Source of the DNA: an uncultured Collinsella sp.
Lineage (GTDB): Bacteria; Actinomycetota; Coriobacteriia; Coriobacteriales; Coriobacteriaceae
Direction of reading: 5' to 3'
Assembly (NCBI GenBank): GCA_902494855.1
Contig: CABUVC010000030.1
Span: forward strand, 1 to 12,618
Length of the DNA: 12,618 nt
Positions 1 through 5,863 of the stretch are shown one piece after another (position 1 is the first letter of the stretch; each line of letters opens with the position of its first letter). The translations under genes and the position numbers were made by a program. The notes beneath the pieces are model-generated. The model worked only from the letters and a program-made list of their open reading frames with translations, was not told the origin of the DNA and ran no database searches.

Positions 1-483
1 GAGACCTACAACACCTCGCTCAAGGTCAATCCGCCGCTGCGCACCGACGAGGATGCCGAGGCCATCCGTCAGGGTGTCATCGACGGTACCGTCGACGCTA
101 TCGTTACCGACCACGCTCCCCACACCCCGTGGGAGAAGGCCCGCGAGTTCGAGCTCGCGCCCTTTGGAATGATTGGCCTCGAGACTTCGCTGTCGCTCGT
201 GCTCACTGAGCTGGTCAATACGGGCAAGATGAGCGTGAGCCGCATGGTCGAGCTCATGGCCATCAAGCCGCGTGAGATTCTGGGCCTCGATCAGGTTCAG
301 GTCAAGGCGGGCTCTGTCGCCGACCTGACCGTGTTTGACCCCTCCGCAACCTGGACGGTTGGCGAGGACGGTTACGAGTCGCGCGCCGAGAACTCCGGTT
401 TTGCCGGCCGCACGCTCACCGGTCGTGCCACCGATGTATTTGTCGGTGGCAAACAGACGCTCGCCGACGGCTGCATCTGCTAG
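1..483 (+). CDS. pyrC: Dihydroorotase, C-terminal part (5' end outside window)
   Basis: This is the C-terminal 160 residues of a dihydroorotase, the amidohydrolase that interconverts N-carbamoyl-aspartate and dihydroorotate in cytoplasmic UMP synthesis. Reading from base 1 in frame 1, the protein shows the KVNPPLR substrate-binding motif at once, then DAIVTDHAPH, whose Asp is the conserved catalytic/metal-site residue of the amidohydrolase fold. FGMIGLET follows, and a C-terminal beta segment (the VKAGSVADLTVFDP region) is typical of class I bacterial enzymes. The stop is TAG at 481-483. The N-terminal HxH zinc motif lies upstream of the window and cannot be checked. The gene is followed by 92 bases with a terminator-like hairpin and then by pyrK, pyrD and pyrF of the same pathway, which supports the call. 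An allantoinase or hydantoinase relative is unlikely given that context. Confidence 0.95.
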   Translation, partial: ETYNTSLKVNPPLRTDEDAEAIRQGVIDGTVDAIVTDHAPHTPWEKAREFELAPFGMIGLETSLSLVLTELVNTGKMSVSRMVELMAIKPREILGLDQVQVKAGSVADLTVFDPSATWTVGEDGYESRAENSGFAGRTLTGRATDVFVGGKQTLADGCIC

Positions 484-503
484 CATAGCCTTATCGCTTT
501 TGT

Positions 504-541
504 GCGCGGCGCCCTTGCGGTGCCGCGCTTTCTGTTCGTTT
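504..541 (+). terminator. Terminator-like hairpin between pyrC and pyrK
   Basis: Bases 504-513 (GCGCGGCGCC) pair with 519-528 (GGTGCCGCGC) as a 10-bp stem with one G-U pair and a 5-base loop (CTTGC). An interrupted T-rich run follows at 529-541. It looks like an intrinsic terminator, but the T tract is broken by C and G. Because pyrK of the same pathway follows, it may act as a partial terminator, an mRNA-stabilising 3' hairpin for pyrC, or an attenuator. Confidence 0.6.
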
Positions 542-544
542 AGA

Positions 545-560
545 CCATGCAACCGCATGG
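545..560 (+). other. Small perfect hairpin just upstream of the pyrK ribosome binding site
   Basis: CCATGC (545-550) and GCATGG (555-560) form a 6-bp perfect stem around the loop AACC. The last bases abut the purine-rich run that leads into the pyrK Shine-Dalgarno GGAG (567-570). It could influence ribosome access to pyrK, but it is short enough to be chance. Confidence 0.35.
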
Positions 561-575
561 GGGATTGGAGCGTCT

Positions 576-1367
576 ATGCCCACACCTTCCACTGCACGCA
601 TGCACGACTTCGAGGTCGTCTCGAACCGGGAGATCGCCGACGGCATCTTCTCGCTCGTTATCTCGGCCCCCAAGCTTGCAAGTGCGCTCAAGCCCGGTCA
701 GTTCGTGAATATCGCCGTGCCGGGCGATGCTTCCTCGCTGCTTCGCGTGCCCCTGAGCTTCTATCGCGCCGACGCCGAGGCCGGCACCGTCGAGCTGTGG
801 TACGCCGTCGTGGGCGATGATACCCGTCGTCTGTCGCAGATGGCCCCTGGCTCCACCTCCAACTTGCTGGGCCCTGGCGGCCGCGGCTGGCTTGTGCCCG
901 AGGGCACCAGGAAGGCACTGCTCGTCGCCGGTGGCATCGGCGTTCCGCCTGTGCTGTGTCTTGCCGGCATGCTTGCCGAGCAGGGTGTTGATGTGGACGT
1001 GTGCCTGGGCTTTGGCACCGCTTCCAAGGCCGTGGGTGTCGATGAGTTCCGTGCGCTGGGCGCCACGGTTAACGTGTGCACCGACGACGGTTCGCTCGGC
1101 ACGCACGGTTTTTGCACCGATCCGGCAGCCGAGCTGCTTGGAGAGGGCGGCTACGACTACGTCGCCAGCTGCGGCCCCGCCGTCATGATGAAGAAGGTCG
1201 CCGCCGCTGCCGCCGAGGCCGGTGTGTACTGCGAGGTGTCGCTCGAGCGCATGATGAGCTGTGGCTTTGGCGCCTGCAACACCTGCAATGTCGAGACGGT
1301 CGACGGTATGAAGGGTGCTTGTATGTGCGGCCCCGTGTTCGATGCTTCCAAGGTGGTGGTCTTCTAG
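576..1367 (+). CDS. pyrK: Dihydroorotate dehydrogenase B, electron transfer subunit
   Basis: PyrK is the FAD and [2Fe-2S] subunit that passes electrons from PyrD-bound FMN to NAD+ in class 1B dihydroorotate dehydrogenase. The 263-residue protein has the family's usual size and order. An N-terminal ferredoxin-reductase-like FAD domain carries the flavin motif RVPLSF and a GPGGRGW loop. An NAD-binding domain begins with LLVAGGIGVPP. The C-terminal cluster has Cys229, Cys234, Cys237 and Cys249 in the expected C-x4-C-x2-C-x11-C spacing, followed by GPVF. An extra Cys251 sits where the family usually has Asp before GPVF. The ATG at 576 is chosen because GGAG (567-570) lies 5 bases upstream; a second ATG at 600 has no better site. 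The stop TAG overlaps the pyrD GTG start by one base, so the two subunits are probably made in a coupled way. Confidence 0.95.
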   Translation: MPTPSTARMHDFEVVSNREIADGIFSLVISAPKLASALKPGQFVNIAVPGDASSLLRVPLSFYRADAEAGTVELWYAVVGDDTRRLSQMAPGSTSNLLGPGGRGWLVPEGTRKALLVAGGIGVPPVLCLAGMLAEQGVDVDVCLGFGTASKAVGVDEFRALGATVNVCTDDGSLGTHGFCTDPAAELLGEGGYDYVASCGPAVMMKKVAAAAAEAGVYCEVSLERMMSCGFGACNTCNVETVDGMKGACMCGPVFDASKVVVF

Positions 1368-2290
1368 TGGGTACCGTGAACATGGCCGTCGATTTCGGCG
1401 GCGTCAAGATGCAGAACCCCATTAACACCGCAGCCGGTACCTTTGGCTACGGTTGGCAGTTCCAGAACTTCTTTGATGTTTCCCAGCTGGGCGCCATCAC
1501 CACCAAGGGTTGCGCTGCCGAGCCCTGGCCCGGCAATCCCGCGCCCCGCATGGCCGAGATCCCGGGCGGCATGATCAACTCCGTGGGCCTTCAGAACCCC
1601 GGCGTGGCTGCCTTTGCCCGCGAGTCCGGTCCGTGGCTCGAACAGCTGTCCAAGGACGGCTGCCAGGTCATCTGTCAGGTTGCCGGTCACTCCGTTGACG
1701 AGTTTGTCCGCGCGCTCGAGATGTATGTCGAGCTGTGCCCCTGGGCTGCCGGCTACGAGATCAACGTGAGCTGCCCTAATATCGCCGCCGGCGGTGCCGC
1801 CATGGGCTCCACGCCCGAGGGCGCCTCTTCCGTTATGGCTGCTTGCCGCAAGGTGACCGATAAGCCGCTGTTCGTGAAGATGGCGCCGGTCAACGTCGCC
1901 GAGATCGCCAAGGCCCTCGAGGCTGCCGGCGCCGACGGCCTTTCGGTCATCAACTCCATTCAGGGCATGGCCATCGACGTCCATACCCGCAAGTCCCGCG
2001 TGGCCAAGCCCAAGGGCGGCCTTTCGGGCCCGCTGTGCCACCACATCGCCGTGCGCATGGTCTGGGAGGTTGCCCAGGCCGTCGATATCCCCATCAACGG
2101 TGTCGGCGGTGTCATGACTGGCGAGGATGCGGCTGAGTTTATCCTGGCCGGCGCCACCTGCGTGTCGGTCGGCATGGCCAACTTCGTCGATCCGTGCGCT
2201 TCGCTTAAGATCGCGCATGAGCTCGAGGCCTGGGCCGAGTCCCAGGGCGTAAAGGACATCAACGAGCTGGTGGGTGCTTTCGAATGCTAG
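1367..2290 (+). CDS. pyrD: Dihydroorotate dehydrogenase B (NAD+), catalytic subunit
   Basis: This is the FMN-binding catalytic subunit that oxidises dihydroorotate to orotate, working as a heterotetramer with PyrK. With the GTG start at 1367 it has 307 residues, normal for class 1B. Visible landmarks are NPINTAAGTFG near the N-terminus, GNPAPRMAE and SVGLQNPGV, then NVSCPN, whose Cys136 is the active-site base typical of class 1 (class 2 enzymes use Ser). The C-terminal phosphate-binding GVGGVMTGEDA and SVGMANF complete the FMN barrel. The GTG overlaps the last base of the pyrK stop and has a GGTGGTGG purine run about 7 bases upstream. GTG 1376 and ATG 1382 are possible alternatives, so the exact start is uncertain by up to five codons. 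The 3' end overlaps pyrF by 7 bases. Confidence 0.95.
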   Translation: MGTVNMAVDFGGVKMQNPINTAAGTFGYGWQFQNFFDVSQLGAITTKGCAAEPWPGNPAPRMAEIPGGMINSVGLQNPGVAAFARESGPWLEQLSKDGCQVICQVAGHSVDEFVRALEMYVELCPWAAGYEINVSCPNIAAGGAAMGSTPEGASSVMAACRKVTDKPLFVKMAPVNVAEIAKALEAAGADGLSVINSIQGMAIDVHTRKSRVAKPKGGLSGPLCHHIAVRMVWEVAQAVDIPINGVGGVMTGEDAAEFILAGATCVSVGMANFVDPCASLKIAHELEAWAESQGVKDINELVGAFEC

Positions 2291-3000
2291 AGAATGATGC
2301 CCGCGACCGTGTTATCGTCGCCCTCGACTGCGACCGTGAGCGCGCGCTCGAGCTCGCCCACGAGCTTTCGGGCCATGCCGCCTGGCTCAAGGTCGGCATG
2401 ACGCTCTATTACGCTGAGGGTCCCCAGATCGTCAAGACCTTTAAGGACCTTGGCTTTAAGGTCTTCCTCGACCTTAAGTTCCATGACATTCCGCATCAGG
2501 TGCGCGGCGCTGCCCGCTCGGCCTCGCTTGCCGGTGCCGACCTGCTTTCGGTCCACGGCCTGGGCTCGGGTGCTATGCTCGCTGCCTGCCGCGAGGGTGC
2601 CGAGGAGGCGCGTGAGGACCGCGCCAAGCTCGTCGCCATCACCGTGCTCACGAGCATGAATCAGGATGCCTTGAGCGAGATCGGCGTCGAGTCTCCCGTG
2701 GCCGAGGAGGCCGCCCGCTTGGCAAAGCTTGCTCAGGCCAATGGCATCGATGGCATCGTGTGCTCACCGATGGAGGCTCACGACATGCGTGAGCTGCTGG
2801 GTCCTGATGCCCTGATCGTGACTCCGGGTGTGCGTCCGGTGGGTGCCGCCCTTGGTGACCAGTCCCGCGTGGCGACGCCTTCCCAGGCTATCGAGCGTGG
2901 CGCAAGCCACATTGTGGTGGGCCGTCCCATCACCGGTGCCGACGATCCGGTTGCCGCCTTTGACGCCATCGTCGCCGAGCTGGTCGAAAACGTCGCGTAA
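2284..3000 (+). CDS. pyrF: Orotidine 5'-phosphate decarboxylase
   Basis: PyrF decarboxylates OMP to UMP, the last step of de novo pyrimidine synthesis. The 238-residue TIM barrel matches the bacterial short-form family. The N-terminal strand reads VIVALDCD. Lys36 lies in LKVGMTLYY. The catalytic Asp63-Lys65-Asp68 array is in DLKFHDIPHQV. The phosphate-binding end has TPGVRP, GDQSRVATPSQAI and the closing VVGRPIT. All of the K-D-K-D tetrad positions are present, so the enzyme should be active. The ATG at 2284 overlaps the pyrD stop region by 7 bases, which supports coupling in a pyrK-pyrD-pyrF transcript. It is the last pyrimidine gene here; a long hairpin follows about 45 bases after the stop. 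Confidence 0.96.
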   Translation: MLENDARDRVIVALDCDRERALELAHELSGHAAWLKVGMTLYYAEGPQIVKTFKDLGFKVFLDLKFHDIPHQVRGAARSASLAGADLLSVHGLGSGAMLAACREGAEEAREDRAKLVAITVLTSMNQDALSEIGVESPVAEEAARLAKLAQANGIDGIVCSPMEAHDMRELLGPDALIVTPGVRPVGAALGDQSRVATPSQAIERGASHIVVGRPITGADDPVAAFDAIVAELVENVA

Positions 3001-3045
3001 AAGATTCCCCTAAGTCACCACTTTTGGGTCTCATTAGCACAAAAT

Positions 3046-3103
3046 AGCCCCTGTGCCTGCGTAAACTTTCCCATCCTTTGTGTGGAATCGCAGGTCAGGG
3101 GCT
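3046..3103 (+). other. Long imperfect hairpin between pyrF and mihF
   Basis: Bases 3046-3053 (AGCCCCTG) pair with 3096-3103 (CAGGGGCT), and 3056-3061 (CCTGCG) pair with 3089-3094 (CGCAGG). This makes a 14-bp stem broken only by a 2-by-1 internal loop. Inside the 27-base loop, TTCC (3068-3071) can pair with GGAA (3084-3087). No run of T follows directly (TAACTTTGGG comes next), so it is a poor intrinsic terminator even though it sits where the pyr operon should end. Other options are a Rho-dependent end with a stabilising hairpin, an interspersed palindromic repeat or a structured RNA. The rest of the 239-base gap (3001-3239) holds the mihF promoter candidates. Confidence 0.6.
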
Positions 3104-3122
3104 TAACTTTGGGCGCAGTATA

Positions 3123-3151
3123 TTGCACTTTTTGCGGGTATCGTCTAACCT
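3123..3151 (+). promoter_or_regulatory. Candidate upstream promoter P1 of mihF operon
   Basis: TTGCAC (3123-3128) is separated by 17 bases from TAACCT (3146-3151), which fits the actinobacterial TAnnnT -10 pattern with a reasonable -35. Transcription would start near 3158 and give a leader of about 80 bases. This is by eye only. Confidence 0.4.
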
Positions 3152-3186
3152 ATGGAGCCGCGATTAGGCTTTTTGTGCGTTCTACG

Positions 3187-3195
3187 TGCTAAAAT
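3187..3195 (+). promoter_or_regulatory. Candidate proximal promoter P2 of mihF (extended -10)
   Basis: TGCTAAAAT is an extended -10 element (TG, one base, then TAAAAT at 3190-3195). No good -35 lies 16-18 bases upstream, but extended -10 promoters do not need one. The start would be near 3202, about 38 bases before the mihF ATG, leaving room for the GGAGG site. Confidence 0.5.
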
Positions 3196-3239
3196 GCCAA
3201 TTATTGAATCAGATATAACCCAACTATTTGGAGGTACGA

Positions 3240-3548
3240 ATGGCACTCCCTCAGCTTACCGACGAGCAGCGCAAGCAGGCTCTTGAGAAGGCTGCCGCCG
3301 CACGTCACGCCCGCGCTGAGCTTCGCGAGCAGATCAAGAAGGGCGAGAAGTCCCTCGAGTCCGTGCTCAACTCCGATGACCCCATCGCTTCCCGCATGAA
3401 GGTTTCCACCCTCATCGAGTCTCTCCCCGGTTATGGCAAGGCCAAGGCCGCCAAGATCATGGAGGAGCTCGGTATCTCCGCTACTCGTCGCGTCCAGGGC
3501 CTCGGCGTCCGTCAGCGCGAGCAGCTCCTCGAGCAGCTGACCAAATAA
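3240..3548 (+). CDS. mihF: Integration host factor, actinobacterial type (mIHF)
   Basis: This is a 102-residue nucleoid-associated DNA-bending protein of the mIHF family, which is unrelated in fold to proteobacterial IHF. It starts MALPQLTDEQR, followed by the basic helix KAAAARHARAELREQIKKGE. The C-terminal part contains the helix-turn-helix-like segment SLPGYGKAKAAKIMEELGI and the conserved RRVQGLG that contacts DNA in the family, and it ends ERxLLEQLTK-like. It closely resembles the mycobacterial protein as I remember it. ATG 3240 is preferred because GGAGG (3230-3234) lies 5 bases upstream; an in-frame TTG at 3228 overlaps that site. It is the first gene of a tight mihF-gmk-rpoZ-thiI unit with two promoter candidates in front. 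In mycobacteria the gene next to gmk is essential. A direct role in regulating this operon is only speculation. Confidence 0.93.
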   Translation: MALPQLTDEQRKQALEKAAAARHARAELREQIKKGEKSLESVLNSDDPIASRMKVSTLIESLPGYGKAKAAKIMEELGISATRRVQGLGVRQREQLLEQLTK

Positions 3549-4118
3549 GTGAGCGCTCAGGATTCCAAGCTCTTTGTGATTTCTGGACCGTCAGGCGCAG
3601 GCAAGGGTACGCTCGTCACTCGTGTGCGCGAGCGCCGCTCGAACCTGGGTCTGACGGTTTCGGCTACCACGCGAGCACCACGCAAAGGTGAGGTCGACGG
3701 CGTCAACTACTTTTTTCTGACGCGCGAGGAGTTCGACCGCCGCGTGGCAAACGGTGAGTTTGTTGAGTGGGCCGAGGTCCACGGTAACTGCTACGGCACG
3801 TTGGTGAGCGAGGTCACATCCAAGCTCGCCTCGGGCTCGTCTCTGATTTTGGAGATCGATGTCCAGGGCGCCCTGCAGGTGAAGGAGCGTTTCCCCGAGG
3901 CCGTGCTGATCTTTATCAAGCCGCCTTCGCTTGAGGTGCTCCGCGAGCGTCTAGTCGGTCGCGGTACCGAGACGCCCGAGACGATTGAGCTGCGTATGGC
4001 AAACGCCGCCGATGAGCTTGCCCTTGCCGACCGCTACGACGACGTCGTGGTGAATGACGATCTCGACCGCGCGACCGATGAGCTCGTTCGCGTTCTCGAT
4101 ATGCATGAAAGGATCTGA
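3549..4118 (+). CDS. gmk: Guanylate kinase
   Basis: Gmk phosphorylates GMP or dGMP with ATP to the diphosphate in the cytoplasm. The 189-residue protein has the P-loop GPSGAGKGT at residues 13-21. The GMP-binding segment has SATTRAPRKGE followed by GVNYFF, and EWAEVHGNCYG follows. The Walker B-like LEIDVQGALQV comes next, then the lid arginines in RLVGRGTETPE and the C-terminal VVNDDL. Length and order are standard. The GTG start at 3549 follows the mihF stop with no intervening base and has only a weak Shine-Dalgarno in the end of mihF, so its translation probably depends on ribosomes finishing mihF. The gmk-rpoZ pairing downstream is widespread in bacteria. Confidence 0.96.
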   Translation: MSAQDSKLFVISGPSGAGKGTLVTRVRERRSNLGLTVSATTRAPRKGEVDGVNYFFLTREEFDRRVANGEFVEWAEVHGNCYGTLVSEVTSKLASGSSLILEIDVQGALQVKERFPEAVLIFIKPPSLEVLRERLVGRGTETPETIELRMANAADELALADRYDDVVVNDDLDRATDELVRVLDMHERI

Positions 4119-4123
4119 GGTCC

Positions 4124-4405
4124 GTGTCCGTTGTAAAGCCTTGCATTGACGATCTTCTGGAGAAGACCGATCACAACCGCTTCCTGCTCGCTTCGCTTGC
4201 CTCCAAGCGCGCCTGCGACATCAATAGCATGCTGCGTGGCCAGCACAACCGCGTGCTTGCCGTCCAGGATGTCGATGACATCACCATCGGGCTTTCCGGT
4301 GCCGATACCATCTCGATGGCTATGGACGAGATTGTCGACGGCGACATCTCTTACGACGAGGCCCGTTACGAGAAGGCGCTCGGCCACAAGGTTGCTGAAG
4401 CCTAA
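4124..4405 (+). CDS. rpoZ: DNA-directed RNA polymerase, omega subunit
   Basis: This is the 93-residue omega subunit, which helps fold and hold the beta' subunit of RNA polymerase. The recognisable core is the N-terminal helix region CIDDLLEKTDHNRFLLASLASKRA, with the conserved Asn-Arg and Ala-x-x-x-Ala-Lys-Arg-Ala-like pattern, followed by a helix ending in the acidic C-terminal stretch DEIVDGDISYDE. It starts at GTG 4124, 5 bases after the gmk stop, with GAGG (4117-4120) close upstream and AAGGA (4109-4113) at better spacing inside the end of gmk. The call rests on both the motif and its place right after gmk. The C-terminal half is divergent, as is usual for this family. Confidence 0.88.
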   Translation: MSVVKPCIDDLLEKTDHNRFLLASLASKRACDINSMLRGQHNRVLAVQDVDDITIGLSGADTISMAMDEIVDGDISYDEARYEKALGHKVAEA

Positions 4406-5650
4406 ATGGCGGCTCGCGTCTGCCTAGTCCACTATCACGAGGTTGGGCTGAAGGGCAAGAACCGCGCACATTTTGAGCATATCCTCATGGATAACATCAA
4501 GGCGGCCTTGGCCGCCTTTTCCGTGAACGCCGTGTCTCGAATTTCCGGTTATATCCTCGTGACCTTTAACGAGCATCAGGCCGACGAGGCGGCGCGTGTC
4601 ATCCGCACCGTCCCCGGCGTTGCCCGTGTGTCTTTGGCGTATCACACCAACCGCGACCCGCAGGAGTACTGCGCCGCCGCTGTGAAGGCGCTGCGCGAGT
4701 TTGGTTCCTTCGATTCGTTTAAGGTGCACGCCAAGCGCTCCAATACTGACTATGAGCTCACCTCGATCGATATCAATCGACAGGTTGGCGAGGTGCTGTG
4801 TGAGGCGTTTCCCGATAAAAAGGTCCAGATGCACGACCCCGACGCGATGGTGCACGTTCTGGTGGTTCAGGGTAGTGTCTACGTGTATGCGCGCTCCGAG
4901 CGCGGCGTTGGCGGCCTTCCGGTGGGTTCTGCCGGCAAGGTCGTGACGCTGCTGTCGTCGGGTATCGATTCTCCGGTGGCGACTTGGATGCTCGCGCGTC
5001 GCGGCGCGGTCTGCGTGCCGGTGCATTTCTCCGGTCGTCCGCAGACGCCCGATACGAGCGAGTATTTGGTGCAGGATATCATCCGTGCGCTTGAGCCGGG
5101 TGTCCAGATCGGCCGCCTGTACGTGGTGCCGTTTGGCGACTGCCAGCGTGAGATTTCGGTCACCTGTCCCAGCAACCTGCGCGTGATCATGTATCGCCGC
5201 ATTATGTATTCGGTTGCTGAGCGCATTGCACACATCGAGGGTGCCAGGGCCATCGTTACGGGCGAATCGCTTGGGCAGGTTGCCTCCCAAACGCTTGAGA
5301 ACATCATGGCCGTCAACGAAGCCGTGAAGATTCCCGTGTTCCGTCCTCTCATCGGTTCGGACAAACAGGAGATCATCGCACGCGCCGAGGAGATCGGTAC
5401 GTTCGATATCTCGACCGAGGCTGCTCCCGATTGCTGCACGCTGTTTATGCCGCGCCGTCCCGAGACGCACGCTAAACTCGATGCCGTGCATGAGGCCTGG
5501 GAACTGTTTGATCACGAGGAGATGATTGAGCGTCTGCTCAAGCAGACCGAGTACATCGACTTCGAGAGCAACACGTACAAGGCCCCTAAGACCTTAAAAC
5601 GCAAACATTCTGAGCTTGCTCCGCGTGAGATTTACCAAGATCACGAGTAA
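4406..5650 (+). CDS. thiI: tRNA 4-thiouridine synthase ThiI (no rhodanese domain)
   Basis: ThiI adenylates U8 of tRNA and inserts sulfur to make 4-thiouridine; in some bacteria it also serves thiamine thiazole synthesis. The 414-residue protein has an N-terminal ferredoxin-like segment and a THUMP domain (roughly residues 60-165, including the HAKRSNTDYELTS region). The PP-loop ATPase motif SSGIDSPVA lies around residues 184-192. The conserved EAAPDCCTLFMP carries Cys343-Cys344. The C-terminal rhodanese domain of the E. coli form, with its persulfide Cys456, is absent. The protein ends soon after the synthase domain, as in many Gram-positive ThiI proteins, so sulfur must come from another carrier such as a dedicated cysteine desulfurase. 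The ATG abuts the rpoZ stop with no gap. A terminator-like hairpin lies inside the gene at 4499-4520, and a strong terminator follows the stop. Confidence 0.94.
   Translation: MAARVCLVHYHEVGLKGKNRAHFEHILMDNIKAALAAFSVNAVSRISGYILVTFNEHQADEAARVIRTVPGVARVSLAYHTNRDPQEYCAAAVKALREFGSFDSFKVHAKRSNTDYELTSIDINRQVGEVLCEAFPDKKVQMHDPDAMVHVLVVQGSVYVYARSERGVGGLPVGSAGKVVTLLSSGIDSPVATWMLARRGAVCVPVHFSGRPQTPDTSEYLVQDIIRALEPGVQIGRLYVVPFGDCQREISVTCPSNLRVIMYRRIMYSVAERIAHIEGARAIVTGESLGQVASQTLENIMAVNEAVKIPVFRPLIGSDKQEIIARAEEIGTFDISTEAAPDCCTLFMPRRPETHAKLDAVHEAWELFDHEEMIERLLKQTEYIDFESNTYKAPKTLKRKHSELAPREIYQDHE
4499..4520 (+). other. Terminator-like hairpin inside the 5' part of thiI
   Basis: AAGGCGG (4499-4505) pairs with CCGCCTT (4512-4518) around a 6-base loop, and the right arm runs into TTTT (4517-4520). 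The shape is that of a short intrinsic terminator about 95 bases into the thiI reading frame. It may reduce read-through into thiI relative to mihF-gmk-rpoZ, or it may be a by-product of alanine-rich codons (KAALAAF). Confidence 0.35.
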
Positions 5651-5660
5651 ATTTGTGCAT

Positions 5661-5693
5661 AGACCGACGATGCGCCTGCATCGTCGGTCTTTT
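5661..5693 (+). terminator. Intrinsic terminator after thiI
   Basis: A perfect 13-bp stem (AGACCGACGATGC at 5661-5673 with its complement at 5678-5690), a 4-base loop GCCT and a TTTT run (5690-5693) sit 10 bases after the thiI stop. It ends the mihF-gmk-rpoZ-thiI unit. The following stretch up to comEA (5694-5863) holds direct repeats at 5768-5786 but no promoter I can call with confidence. Confidence 0.9.
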
Positions 5694-5767
5694 GCTATCT
5701 GGGCATTTTGCGGCTAAGTGTTCATTTGCTGACGTGTGCCTGAATAAACGGGCACATTTGCGCAAGG

Positions 5768-5786
5768 TTTTGGTTAACTTTTGGTT
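5768..5786 (+). repeat. Two direct TTTTGGTT repeats upstream of comEA
   Basis: TTTTGGTT occurs at 5768-5775 and again at 5779-5786, exactly 11 bases apart (one helical turn). A related inverted piece, AAAACC, lies at 5795-5800. The block sits about 80 bases upstream of the comEA start, in a gap with no recognised promoter, so it may be an operator for the com genes. It could also be simple T/G-rich sequence. Confidence 0.35.
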
Positions 5787-5863
5787 TGACCGCGAAAACC
5801 GGCGTGGGCGTGCGGAGACTGCGGCGTTCGTTTCCTGACACGATGGTGTTGGGAGGTTTTGCT

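Noticed and set aside
1076..1366. Longer reading frame upstream of pyrD
   Set aside because: It overlaps the end of pyrK in another frame and encodes an arginine-rich sequence typical of out-of-frame GC-rich DNA.
3156..3174. AGCC...GGCTTTTT as a terminator ahead of mihF
   Set aside because: The stem is only 4 bp and it lies between the two mihF promoter candidates; too weak to call.
5739..5756. TGTGCC/GGCACA hairpin upstream of comEA
   Set aside because: Six base pairs with a 10-base loop and no T-run; easily chance.
5653..5838. Small + strand frame of 61 codons after thiI
   Set aside because: It runs through the thiI terminator stem, has no ribosome binding site and no recognisable protein features.
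5786..5863. Longer comEA start at TTG 5786
   Set aside because: It would begin within the repeat block and has no Shine-Dalgarno; ATG 5864 has GGGAGG at good spacing.
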